A stretch of 64,000 nt of DNA from Mycobacterium sp. 852002-51057_SCH5723018 (lineage in GTDB: Bacteria; Actinomycetota; Actinomycetes; Mycobacteriales; Mycobacteriaceae). Below, piece by piece: positions 7,742 through 15,579 of the stretch. The notes beneath the pieces were generated by a model. It was not told the origin of the DNA. It did not search any database and saw only the letters and a list, made by a program, of their open reading frames with translations. The stretch spans positions 1 to 64,000 of the forward strand of contig NZ_LZIR01000074.1 of the NCBI RefSeq assembly GCF_001667035.1, given 5' to 3'. Each line of letters begins with the position of its first letter. Position 1 is the first letter of the stretch. Made by a program: the position numbers and the translations under genes.

Positions 7742-8354
7742 TTCCGGCAAGCTGCTGGTCGCCAGCCGCAACCCCAAGAAGCTCGCGGAGCTGCGCCGGG
7801 TGCTCGAGGGCGCCGGCCTGTCGACGTTGACGCCCGTGTCGCTGAACGATGTGCCGCCGTTCGACGAGGCGCCCGAAACCGGTGCCACTTTTGAGGACAA
7901 CGCGGTGGCCAAGGCGCGCGACGCGTTCGCCGCAACGGGTCTGGCCGCGGTGGCCGACGACTCGGGGCTGGAGGTGGCCGCCTTGAACGGGATGCCCGGT
8001 GTGCTGTCGGCCCGGTGGGCGGGCAACCACGGCGACGACGCGGCCAACACCGCGCTGCTGTTGGCGCAGTTGCGTGACGTGCCTGACGAACGGCGCGGCG
8101 CGGCGTTTGTGTCCGCGTGCGCGCTGGTCTCGGCATCCGGTGAGCTCGTCGTGCGCGGCTCGTGGCGGGGCACGATCGCGCGCGAACCCCGCGGTGACGG
8201 CGGATTCGGTTACGACCCGGTGTTCATTCCAGAAGGTAGCGAGCGGACGGCCGCGGAGCTGAGCCCGGCGGAGAAGGATGCGGTGTCGCACCGGGGTCGC
8301 GCGCTGCGGCTGCTGGTTCCGGCGCTGCGAGCGCTTGCTGAGCCGGGCGCCTAA
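7710..8354 (+). CDS. rdgB: RdgB/HAM1 family non-canonical purine NTP pyrophosphatase
   Basis: The protein hydrolyses dITP, XTP and related nucleotides to monophosphates. Motifs are LLVASRNPKKLAELRRVL, FEDNAVAKARDAF, VADDSGLEVAALNGMPGVLSARW, GDGGFGYDPVFIP and LSPAEKDAVSHRGRAL. The frame opens at ATG 7710 (214 residues); ATG 7725 gives 209. Both lie in the MIRU-like repeat, so the first residues are repeat-encoded and differ from the M. tuberculosis N-terminus. The GGAGGAG of the repeat lies downstream of both starts, so initiation probably depends on coupling to rphA. Confidence 0.93.
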   Translation: MQSEAMRRSGASGKLLVASRNPKKLAELRRVLEGAGLSTLTPVSLNDVPPFDEAPETGATFEDNAVAKARDAFAATGLAAVADDSGLEVAALNGMPGVLSARWAGNHGDDAANTALLLAQLRDVPDERRGAAFVSACALVSASGELVVRGSWRGTIAREPRGDGGFGYDPVFIPEGSERTAAELSPAEKDAVSHRGRALRLLVPALRALAEPGA

Positions 8355-8400
8355 TCACTTCCGTCACAGGCGCCCCGGCGAAGGGGACGGTCGGCTTTTT

Positions 8401-8446
8401 GTCCACCCCTCAGCGACAGCGTGGGAGTTGTCGCTGAGACGTGGAC
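8401..8446. terminator. Strong hairpin between convergent rdgB and Rv1342c-like gene
   Basis: A perfect 10-bp inverted repeat, CTCAGCGACA at 8409-8418 and TGTCGCTGAG at 8429-8438, with a 10-base loop. Beyond a 2-base mismatch the stem extends by 6 bp (GTCCAC 8401-8406 with GTGGAC 8441-8446). A T run (CTTTTTG) comes just before it. The position between two convergent genes fits a bidirectional terminator. Confidence 0.75.
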
Positions 8447-8462
8447 ACATAGTGCCTCGCCG

Positions 8463-8813
8463 TCAGAGCCCGAAGCGCTCCTTGACGTCCTTGGTCTGGA
8501 AGTGCTCGACGATGATGCCCAGCAGCGGGATGGTGCCGGATAGGAGCACTCCGATGGTCTTGCCGATCGGCCATCTGACCTTGATCGCGAGATTGAAGGC
8601 GGCGAGCACGTAGACGAAATACACCCAGCCGTGCACCACTTCGATCCACCGGATCTCGTGGTGGAAGGCGAGATGCGAGACGATCTCGTAGCACAGCGCG
8701 ATGAGCCAGATGCCCGTCGTCCATGCCATGATCCGGTAGCCGAGCAACGCAGTGCGGATCTTGTCGGCGGGGACTGCGGGCAGGGGCGCTCCGGGCGTCT
8801 CGGGTGTGGTCAT
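8463..8813 (-). CDS. DUF3817 small integral membrane protein (Rv1342c-like)
   Basis: A 116-residue membrane protein starting at ATG 8813. It has about three hydrophobic segments (GIWLIALCYEIVSH, VVHGWVYFVYVLAAFNLAI, IGVLLSGTIPLLGIIVEH). Size and sequence pattern match the DUF3817 family, orthologous in position to Rv1342c. The molecular role is unknown. Its ATG overlaps the TGA of the upstream lprD-like gene (ATGA), so the two are one transcription unit. Confidence 0.85.
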   Translation of the reverse strand: MTTPETPGAPLPAVPADKIRTALLGYRIMAWTTGIWLIALCYEIVSHLAFHHEIRWIEVVHGWVYFVYVLAAFNLAIKVRWPIGKTIGVLLSGTIPLLGIIVEHFQTKDVKERFGL

Positions 8814-9193
8814 GCGGTGGTCCTGTTCTCCTTCTCGGCGTCCTTCTTGGCGAGCTCGGCCAAATAAGCGTTGTACTCCCGCAGCGCGGGATCGTCGGGC
8901 GGCTGGTGCTGCACTGGCTTGGGCCGCTCCGGCAGCAGACCGGCGGGTATCTCGGTCATTTCGCCGCTCTTGCGCGGTTCGGGCGGCTCCTCTTCGTAGC
9001 GAACGTATTTGCGGTATGCGTAGACGCAGAACCAGGCGAACAGCGGCCATTGCAGCGCGTACCCGAGATTCTGGAAGGTGCCCGAGACGGACTCGAACCT
9101 GGTCCACTGCCACCACCCCAACGCAAGGCAGCCGCAGGCCGCGACGATCACCAACGCGATCAGCGCGGGCCTGCGGCGACGGGCAGTGGACAC
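8810..9193 (-). CDS. lprD: Putative lipoprotein LprD
   Basis: A 127-residue protein with a basic N-terminus, a hydrophobic stretch and IVAACGC, a possible lipobox with Cys at about residue 20. A second hydrophobic segment (LGYALQWPLFAWFCVYAY) follows, then a charged, proline-rich tail. It matches LprD (Rv1343c) in size and position. True lipid modification is uncertain because a second membrane helix is present. Function unknown. Confidence 0.8.
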   Translation of the reverse strand: MSTARRRRPALIALVIVAACGCLALGWWQWTRFESVSGTFQNLGYALQWPLFAWFCVYAYRKYVRYEEEPPEPRKSGEMTEIPAGLLPERPKPVQHQPPDDPALREYNAYLAELAKKDAEKENRTTA

Positions 9194-9290
9194 CCCTTGA
9201 AGGTACCGCTCACCATTTGGGCCCGACGAATTCGTCGAGGGCGGCAGTAGACAGCTTCGGAGCCTTTTCGGGCGGTACGATCGGCACGCG

Positions 9291-9373
9291 GCGGGCGTGG
9301 CGAAATGGCATACGCGCCGGCTTTAGGTGCCGGTGCTCGAAAGAGCGTGAGGGTTCGAGTCCCTCCGCCCGCA
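9291..9373 (+). tRNA. tRNA-Leu (anticodon TAG)
   Basis: The acceptor arms GCGGGCG (9291-9297) and CGCCCGC (9366-9372) pair, followed by discriminator A. The anticodon stem CCGGC/GCCGG encloses the loop TTTAGGT, giving anticodon TAG (leucine codon CUA). A long variable arm GTGCTCGAAAGAGCGT marks a class II tRNA, and GGTTCGAGTCC is the T-loop. CCA is not encoded. Colinearity with the M. tuberculosis gene order ends here. Confidence 0.95.
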
Positions 9374-9442
9374 CTGTTCGGCCGACGTTTTGTCGTTCGT
9401 TTTACGGGTAAGCGCCATGGACTGCAGCAGTAGGGAGGCGCC

Positions 9443-9769
9443 ATGGCCACCGGAGGCGAGCGACCATCGCCAGGCAAAGAAACCGTCACTGCAGACGATG
9501 TGGAACTCGCGGAACGCAGGGTCACAGCGGCCCGCGAACGCGCCGCCCACGCCGGACTCTCCGCCGCCCGGAGCATCGAAGAGTCGGCACGCTTACACGA
9601 GCGAGTCGCGAAGGTCCAAGAGGTAACCGTCGAGCAAGGCGCATCCGAGACGGGCGTACACCGCCGCTCCATAGCCCGTCACCGTGAAGCCGCGACCGAC
9701 GATCGCCAGTTGGCCGAACAAAAGCGAGCGGAGTCCCAAGCCGACCTGTCTTTGGGCCCTGACCGGTAA
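9443..9769 (+). CDS. Small hydrophilic helical protein, function unknown
   Basis: A 108-residue charged protein rich in Glu, Arg and Ala, predicted mostly alpha-helical with possible coiled coil (DDVELAERRVTAARERAA and RSIARHREAATDDRQLAEQK). No signal peptide, membrane segment or recognised motif. A good ribosome site (GGGAGG at 9432-9437) precedes ATG 9443. It lies directly after the tRNA gene. I do not recognise the family. Confidence 0.65.
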   Translation: MATGGERPSPGKETVTADDVELAERRVTAARERAAHAGLSAARSIEESARLHERVAKVQEVTVEQGASETGVHRRSIARHREAATDDRQLAEQKRAESQADLSLGPDR

Positions 9770-9772
9770 CCC

Positions 9773-10140
9773 TCAGTCGAACAGGTCCCGGTGCCGTTCG
9801 ACGTATTGCTGCACGGTCTGCGCGGGATGGCCGGTGATGTCTCGAACGTCGTCGGTTGAGCGGTTGTAGCGGTCCGCGCGGTGCAATTTGGCAATGGTGG
9901 CGATGTGTTGTTCCACGTGCGCCGGCAACCCCAGTGCGCCCAGCTCGCGCGCCCACTCGTCGTCGGACGGCCGGGCCGCAGTGACGGGTCGGCCAAGAGC
10001 CTGCTCGTATTGCGCGGCGAGCTCGTCGACGTCAAGCGTTGCGGGGCCGGTCAATTCGTAGACCGCGTCTAGATGGTCCCGTGGCACGGTCATACCGCGG
10101 TGACGACGTCGGCCACGTCGCTAGAGGCGAGGTGCGGCCG
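9773..10140 (-). pseudogene. Decayed NmrA-like NAD(P)-binding gene, C-terminal part
   Basis: The open frame 9773-10093 (106 residues) reads DAVYELTGPATLDVDELAAQYEQALGRPV and continues like the C-terminal half of NmrA-family atypical short-chain dehydrogenases. In a shifted frame just upstream (about 10094-10140) the strand encodes PHLASSDVADVVTAV, which is the expected preceding segment, so at least one frameshift separates them. The Rossmann N-terminal half is missing on this strand. A matching N-terminal fragment lies nearby on the opposite strand. Confidence 0.65.
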
Positions 10141-10234
10141 CTTCCGAAAGCCAACTCCAGTCGGCCGGATTCTCCACCGATCGCCGACGCACGATCTTGC
10201 CGACGTCCGTGAAACCCATTGAGACGGAGGCGCT

Positions 10235-10348
10235 TTGACTTCACCGACCTATCTGATCACGGGTGCCGGCGGCGGTGTGGCGGGCGTCAGCCGGCAAGTG
10301 GTCAGCCGGCTGCTCGACAGCGGTAAGTCGGTTCGCGCCATGGTGTGA
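10235..10348 (+). pseudogene. NmrA-like gene fragment, N-terminal 37 codons
   Basis: TTG 10235, preceded by GGAGG at 10226-10230, opens a frame reading TYLITGAGGGVAGVSRQVVS and LLDSGKSVRAMV before TGA at 10346-10348. This is the first beta-alpha-beta of an NAD(P)-binding fold with its glycine motif. Restoring one base after the Met-Val gives REDSRADA, the usual continuation, so a small deletion ended the frame. Nothing recognisable follows. It is head-to-head with the C-terminal remnant at 9773-10140. Confidence 0.6.
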
Positions 10349-10402
10349 GGACTCCCGGGCCGACGCGCCGCGCGGCCCAGTCGGGCCACCCGGTGTTGAC
10401 CA

Positions 10403-10421
10403 TTGGTAAGGCAACCCTTAG
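10403..10421. promoter_or_regulatory. Possible IdeR iron box upstream of the regulator-irtAB operon
   Basis: The sequence TTGGTAAGGCAACCCTTAG is close to the IdeR consensus TTAGGTTAGGCTAACCTAA when one base is skipped; I count 12 matches of 16 over the aligned core. IdeR represses iron-uptake genes, including irtA-irtB in M. tuberculosis, when iron is plentiful. It lies about 40 bases before the regulator gene, where a repressor site would block transcription. The assignment is by eye. Confidence 0.45.
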
Positions 10422-10458
10422 TTTGTGGGGGTAACTTACTTGTCGGAGGGTGAATCGG

Positions 10459-11172
10459 GTGCAATCCGTTACGTCTCGTCAGGGCGGCCGACCCGCGCTC
10501 ATCGCGGTGGGCGACGTCGTCCGGGTGGGCCGCGAGCTGGGCATGCAGCGGCTGAGCGTCAACGCGGTCGCGCAGCGGCTCGGCGTGTCGGCGACGGCCC
10601 TGTACCGCCACGTGGAAAGCCGGTGGGAACTCGAGCGCCTGGTCGGTGAAACCCTGCTCGCCGAACTCGAGCTGCGCGACGACCCCGCGGCCGAGATCGA
10701 AGCGCATCTGTTGTCGTTCGGTCTGCAGCTGCGGAACTTCACCGCCGGGCACCCGGGGCTGGCGGCATACCTTCAGGTGTTGTTTCCCCGCGGCGAGGCC
10801 GGCGCCCGGCTGCTGGCCACCGAGGTCGAGGCGCTGAGCCGGCGCGGTTACGCCCCGGACGCCGCAATGGTATTGAGCAGCGCGGTCGCCACACTCGCGA
10901 TCAGCCTGGCCGCGCGGGAAGAGAACAATGCCAGCGTCACCGGCGGCGATCAGGCGAGCGGTTTTGCGGTGGAGCGTGACGCCGCCGCCGAAAGGCTGGC
11001 GAGTGATGCGCGGCTGGGCGAGGCCCATATCGGGTTGCCGCAGGTGTCAGATTCGGATTTCCTGAGGCTACTTTTGGCCGCATCGATTCGGGGCCTGGTC
11101 GCGGTGATCCCACCGGGTCGCCCGATCGGCGAGGCCGTTGCCGAGCTCGGCGCCGCGGGAGAGGACCGCTGA
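10459..11172 (+). CDS. TetR family transcriptional regulator coupled to irtA
   Basis: About 237 residues. The N-terminal helix-turn-helix is LSVNAVAQRLGVSATALYRHV, typical of TetR proteins, followed by a helical ligand domain. GTG 10459 is preferred because GGAGGG at 10445-10450 lies about 9 bases before it; an in-frame GTG at 10450 has no room for a ribosome site. TGA 11170-11172 overlaps irtA ATG 11172 (TGATG), so it is translated together with the siderophore importer. It may sense a siderophore, an iron-related ligand or a lipid; that is inference. I know of no such gene before irtA in M. tuberculosis. Confidence 0.85.
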   Translation: MQSVTSRQGGRPALIAVGDVVRVGRELGMQRLSVNAVAQRLGVSATALYRHVESRWELERLVGETLLAELELRDDPAAEIEAHLLSFGLQLRNFTAGHPGLAAYLQVLFPRGEAGARLLATEVEALSRRGYAPDAAMVLSSAVATLAISLAAREENNASVTGGDQASGFAVERDAAAERLASDARLGEAHIGLPQVSDSDFLRLLLAASIRGLVAVIPPGRPIGEAVAELGAAGEDR

Positions 11173-13748
11173 TGGCACGCGGGTTTCAGGGCGTGATGCT
11201 GCGGGGCTTCGGCGCCCGCGACCACACCGCGACTGTCCTCGAAACCGTCCGCATCGCACCGCATTTCGTGCGGGTCCGGATGGAGTCACCGACCCTGTTC
11301 GAGGACGTGGAGGCCGAACCCGCCGCATGGCTGCGGTTTTGGTTCCCCGACCCCGAGGGTTCCAACACCGAGTTCCAGCGCGCGTACACGATCTCGGAGG
11401 CGGACGTCGACACCGGCCGCTTCGCCGTCGACGTCGTGCTGCACGAGCCGGCCGGCCCGGCATCGTTGTGGGCGCGCAACATCCAGCCCGGCGCGACGAT
11501 CGCGGTGATGTCGCTGATGGGCTCGTCGCGGTTCGACGTCCCTGACGAACAGCCTGCCGGCTACCTACTGATCGGCGACTCCGCATCAATCCCCGGGATG
11601 AACGGAATCGTCGGAACCGTCCCCGATGACGTCCCGATCGAGATGTACCTCGAGCAGCACGACCACAACGACGCGCTGATCCCGATCGCGAATCATCCCC
11701 GGCTCCGGGTGCATTGGGTCGCGCGCCGCGACGACAAGTCGCTGGCCGCGGCCATCGAGAGCCGGGACTGGTCGGACTGGTACGCGTGGGCGACGCCCGA
11801 GGCCACGACGCTCAAGCATGTCCGAACGCGGTTGCGCGACGACTTCGGGTTTCCCAAGTCCGAGATCCACGCCCAGGCCTACTGGAGCGCCGGACGCGCG
11901 ATGGGCACCCGCCGCGGCGACGAGGCCCAAGACGCGCCCGATAGTGCCCAGCCGGAAAGCATTGCGGCCCAGTCGGAACCGCTGAACCCGCCATCCCGCG
12001 GCAGTTGGCGCGCCCAGGCCGCCGGCCGGTTGCTGGCGCCGCTGCGGTCGGCGCTGATCCTGTCGGGCGTGCTGCAGGCCGTGATCACGCTTTTGCAGCT
12101 GGCTCCATTTGTGCTGCTGGTCGAACTGGCCCGGCTGCTGGCGTCCGGCGCCGAGGCGCCCCGACTGTGGACCGTCGGCGTTGCGGCCGTCACGCTGCTG
12201 GGGATCGGTACCCTCCTCGGCGCCGCGCTCACCCTGTGGCTGCATGTCGTCGACGCGCGATTCGCAAACGACCTGCGCTCACGGCTATTGACCAAGCTGT
12301 CCCGATTGCCGTTGGGCTGGTTCACCGCCGGTGGCTCGGGTTCGATCAAGCAACTGGTGCAGGACGACACGCTGTCCTTGCACTATCTGGTCACGCACGC
12401 CATCCCGGACGCGGTCGCCGCGGTAGTCGCACCCGTGGCGGTGCTGGCCTACCTGTTCGTCGTCGACTGGCGGGTGGCGCTCGTGCTGTTTGTGCCCGTT
12501 TTGGTCTATCTGGTGCTGACGTCCTCCATCACCATTCAGTCCGGCCCGCGCATCACGCAGTCGCAGCGCTGGGCCGAGAAGATGAGTGGGGAGGCCGGCG
12601 CCTACCTCGAGGGCCAGCCGGTGATCCGCGTCTTCGGCGGCGCCGCGGCGTCCAGCTTCCGGCGCCGCCTCGACGAGTACATCGGATTCCTGGTGGCCTG
12701 GCAGCGTCCGCTTGCCGGCAAGAAAACGGTGATGGATCTGGCCACCCGCCCTTCGACGTTCCTGTGGCTCATCGCGGTCACCGGCACCTTGCTGGTCGTC
12801 ACCAACCGGATGGATCCGGTCAACCTGTTGCCATTCCTGTTGTTGGGCACGACCTTCGGCGCGCGCTTGCTGGGTATCGCCTACGGGCTCGGTGGCATCC
12901 GGGCCGGGACGGTGGCAGCGCGCCGCCTTCAGAACACCCTCGACGAACCCGAACTCGCCGTGCGCGACGCGGAAGTGCTCCAAGGCGACTCGCCGGCCAC
13001 CGTGGAGTTTGACCGCGTCAGCTTCGGCTACCGCCCCGGCGTTCCGGTGATCCGGGACGTGTCGCTGAGGCTGCGGCCGGGCAGCGTCACCGCGTTGGTT
13101 GGTCCGTCAGGCTCCGGGAAGTCGACGCTCGCCGGGCTGCTGGCCCGCTTCCACGACGTCGACGAAGGCGCGATCCGCCTGGGCGGACAGGACATTCGAT
13201 CACTCACGGCCGAAGAGCTCTACACCCGCGTCGGTTTCGTGCTGCAGGAAACACAGCTGGTGCACGGCACCGTCGCACAAAACATCGCGCTGGCCGTCCC
13301 GGACGCCACCGCCGCACAGATCCAGGCCGCGGCGCGCGAGGCGCAGATCCACGACCGCATCATGCGGTTGCCCGACGGCTACGACACCGTGCTGGGTGCC
13401 GGCACCGGGCTGTCGGGCGGGGAACGCCAACGGCTGACCATCGCCCGTGCCATCCTCGCCGACACCCCGGTCCTGATCCTCGACGAGGCCACGGCGTTCG
13501 CCGACCCGGAATCGGAATACCTTGTGCAGCAAGCACTCAACCGGCTGACCCGGGAGCGCACCGTCTTGGTCATCGCCCATCGACTGCACACCGTCACCCG
13601 GGCCGACCAGATCGTGGTCCTCGATCACGGCCGGGTCGCCGAGTGCGGCACCCACGAGGAGCTGCTCGCCGCGGACGGACGCTACCGCCGGCTGTGGGAC
13701 ACCGGCCACTCGGTGCCCGCGGCCGCTGCTCGGGAGGGGGCGCGATGA
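11172..13748 (+). CDS. irtA: Carboxymycobactin ABC importer subunit IrtA with siderophore-reductase domain
   Basis: An 858-residue fusion. Residues 1 to about 260 form a siderophore-interacting FAD domain (FQRAYTISEADV; YLLIGDSASIPGMNGIV) that can reduce and release iron from the siderophore. About 290-566 is a six-helix ABC exporter-type membrane domain. About 611-858 is the ATPase, with Walker A GPSGSGKST near 643, LSGGERQRLTIARAI near 745 and Walker B ILILDEATAFAD near 767. Length matches M. tuberculosis IrtA. It acts in the inner membrane as a heterodimer with IrtB to import Fe-carboxymycobactin. Its stop overlaps the irtB start (ATGA). Confidence 0.96.
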   Translation: MARGFQGVMLRGFGARDHTATVLETVRIAPHFVRVRMESPTLFEDVEAEPAAWLRFWFPDPEGSNTEFQRAYTISEADVDTGRFAVDVVLHEPAGPASLWARNIQPGATIAVMSLMGSSRFDVPDEQPAGYLLIGDSASIPGMNGIVGTVPDDVPIEMYLEQHDHNDALIPIANHPRLRVHWVARRDDKSLAAAIESRDWSDWYAWATPEATTLKHVRTRLRDDFGFPKSEIHAQAYWSAGRAMGTRRGDEAQDAPDSAQPESIAAQSEPLNPPSRGSWRAQAAGRLLAPLRSALILSGVLQAVITLLQLAPFVLLVELARLLASGAEAPRLWTVGVAAVTLLGIGTLLGAALTLWLHVVDARFANDLRSRLLTKLSRLPLGWFTAGGSGSIKQLVQDDTLSLHYLVTHAIPDAVAAVVAPVAVLAYLFVVDWRVALVLFVPVLVYLVLTSSITIQSGPRITQSQRWAEKMSGEAGAYLEGQPVIRVFGGAAASSFRRRLDEYIGFLVAWQRPLAGKKTVMDLATRPSTFLWLIAVTGTLLVVTNRMDPVNLLPFLLLGTTFGARLLGIAYGLGGIRAGTVAARRLQNTLDEPELAVRDAEVLQGDSPATVEFDRVSFGYRPGVPVIRDVSLRLRPGSVTALVGPSGSGKSTLAGLLARFHDVDEGAIRLGGQDIRSLTAEELYTRVGFVLQETQLVHGTVAQNIALAVPDATAAQIQAAAREAQIHDRIMRLPDGYDTVLGAGTGLSGGERQRLTIARAILADTPVLILDEATAFADPESEYLVQQALNRLTRERTVLVIAHRLHTVTRADQIVVLDHGRVAECGTHEELLAADGRYRRLWDTGHSVPAAAAREGAR

Positions 13749-15493
13749 TCCGCACCTGGCTCGGTCTCGTTCCAAAAGGCCGGCACGCCAACGTGATTGC
13801 TTACGTCGCGCTGGCGCTCGCCTCCGTGGTGGTGCGAGCGGTGGGCACCGTGCTGCTGGTGCCGCTGGTGGCCGCATTGTTCAGCGACTCTCCGCACCGG
13901 GCGCTGGTGTGGCTGGGCGGGCTCACCGCCGCGACGGTCACCGGGTGGGTGATCGACACCGCGACGGCGCGCATCGGGTTCGATCTGGGCTTCGCCGTCC
14001 TCGACCACACCCAACACGATGTGGCGGACCGGCTTCCCGATGTCCGGCTGGATTGGTTCACCGCCGAAAACACCGCGACGGCACGGCAGGCGATCGCGTC
14101 AACCGGGCCCGAGCTCGTCGGTCTCGTGGTCAACCTGCTGACCCCACTGGTCAGCGCGATCATGCTGCCGGCGGCGATCGCGCTGGCCCTGCTGCCCGTC
14201 TCCTGGCAGCTCGGCCTGGCCGCACTCGGCGGCGTGCCGCTGCTGCTGGGCGCGCTGTGGGCGTCCGCGCGACTGGCGCGTCGCGCCGATGCCGCGGCGG
14301 CCGAGGCCAACATCGCGCTCACCGAACGGATCATCGAGTTCGCCCGGACCCAGCAGGCGTTGCGGGCCGCGCGGCGCGTCGAGCCGGCCCGCAGCCTGGT
14401 CGGCGATGCGCTGAATGCACACCGCGGCGCGACGATGCGGCTGTTGTCCATGCAGGTCCCCGGACAGCTGCTGTTCAGCCTCGCCAGCCAGCTGGCCCTC
14501 ATCCTGCTGGCGGGGGCGACCACGGCCCTGACGGTGAACGGCACACTGACGGTGCCGCAGGCCATCGCGTTGATCGTCGTGATCGCCCGGTACCTCGAGC
14601 CGTTTTCCAGCATCGGCGAGCTGGCCCCGGCACTGGAAAGCACCCGCGCCACACTGGACCGCATTCGCTCCGTACTGGCCGCGCCCGTCATGAACGCCGG
14701 TGCCGCCCCGCTGCCCACCGGCGTCGGGGCCCCGCGCATCGAGTTCGCCGACGTCACCTTCGGCTACGGGGGTTTCAGTGGTTCGAGCGCGCCGGTGCTC
14801 GACGGCGTGAGCTTCTCGTTGCGGCCCGGGAGTACCACCGCGCTCGTAGGCCCTTCCGGCTCGGGCAAGAGCACCATCCTGGCGCTCATCGCCGGCCTGT
14901 ACGAGCCGACCCGCGGCCGGGTGCTCATCGAGGGTGTCGACGCCGCGACGCTGGACGCCGAGGCCCGCCGCGCGACCAGCAGCGTCGTGTTCCAGCACCC
15001 ATACCTGTTCCACGGGACCATCCGCGAAAACGTCTTGGCCGGAAACCCGTCCGCCGGCGAGGCTCATTTCGCGCGGGCGGTCGAGCTGGCGCGGGTCGAC
15101 GAACTCACCGGCCGGTTGCCCGACGGTGCCGACACAGTCGTCGGCGAGGCGGGTTCGACGCTGTCGGGCGGCGAACGGCAGCGGGTCAGCATCGCACGCG
15201 CCCTGCTGAAGGCGGCGCCGATACTGCTGGTCGACGAGGCGACCAGCGCTCTCGACACCGAGAACGAGGCCGCGGTGGTCGACGCACTCACCGCCGATCC
15301 GCGCTCGCGCACGCGGGTGATCGTCGCCCACCGGTTGGCAAGCATCCGCCACGCCGACCGCGTCCTGTTCCTCGAGGATGGCCGAATCACCGAGGACGGC
15401 ACCGTCGACGAACTGCTCGCCGCGGGTGGGCGTTTCGAGGAGTTCTGGCGCCAGCAGCGCGAGGCCGCCGAATGGCGGATTCTCGCCGAGTGA
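13745..15493 (+). CDS. irtB: Carboxymycobactin ABC importer subunit IrtB
   Basis: A 582-residue half-transporter with six membrane helices followed by an ATPase domain: Walker A GPSGSGKST near residue 369, LSGGERQRVSIARALL near 473 and Walker B ILLVDEATSALD near 492. It pairs with IrtA, whose FAD domain it lacks. ATG 13745 overlaps the irtA TGA. Size and order match Rv1348-Rv1349 of M. tuberculosis. Confidence 0.96.
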   Translation: MIRTWLGLVPKGRHANVIAYVALALASVVVRAVGTVLLVPLVAALFSDSPHRALVWLGGLTAATVTGWVIDTATARIGFDLGFAVLDHTQHDVADRLPDVRLDWFTAENTATARQAIASTGPELVGLVVNLLTPLVSAIMLPAAIALALLPVSWQLGLAALGGVPLLLGALWASARLARRADAAAAEANIALTERIIEFARTQQALRAARRVEPARSLVGDALNAHRGATMRLLSMQVPGQLLFSLASQLALILLAGATTALTVNGTLTVPQAIALIVVIARYLEPFSSIGELAPALESTRATLDRIRSVLAAPVMNAGAAPLPTGVGAPRIEFADVTFGYGGFSGSSAPVLDGVSFSLRPGSTTALVGPSGSGKSTILALIAGLYEPTRGRVLIEGVDAATLDAEARRATSSVVFQHPYLFHGTIRENVLAGNPSAGEAHFARAVELARVDELTGRLPDGADTVVGEAGSTLSGGERQRVSIARALLKAAPILLVDEATSALDTENEAAVVDALTADPRSRTRVIVAHRLASIRHADRVLFLEDGRITEDGTVDELLAAGGRFEEFWRQQREAAEWRILAE

Positions 15494-15518
15494 ATTGCGG
15501 CGGTTGACCCGCGGCTCT

Positions 15519-15537
15519 TGCGGTATGCCTTACAGTT
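15519..15537. promoter_or_regulatory. Weak copy of the 19-bp palindrome before the phosphotransferase gene
   Basis: TGCGGTATGCCTTACAGTT: left half 5/7 and right half 6/7 against TACTGTA-N5-TACAGTA, with the same 5-base spacer. It lies 43 bases before ATG 15580. Immediately downstream (15541-15554) is a separate inverted repeat CGGTC-N4-GACCG. This is the least certain member of the operator set. Confidence 0.4.
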
Positions 15538-15579
15538 GATCGGTCAGTCGACCGTCTAAGTGCTGGAGGCCCGCCGCTC

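Noticed and set aside
9291..10450. Prophage or genomic island integrated at the tRNA-Leu
   Set aside because: No integrase, no repeat of the tRNA 3' end and no phage genes are seen; only a small gene and decayed NmrA-like pieces.
12285..15352. Several long open frames antisense to irtA and irtB
   Set aside because: They arise from third-position GC bias opposite the ABC transporter genes and carry Gln/Arg-rich non-family sequence.
15541..15554. Inverted repeat CGGTC-N4-GACCG as another shared operator
   Set aside because: It occurs once near a start codon in what I read; too short and too GC-like to support as a set.
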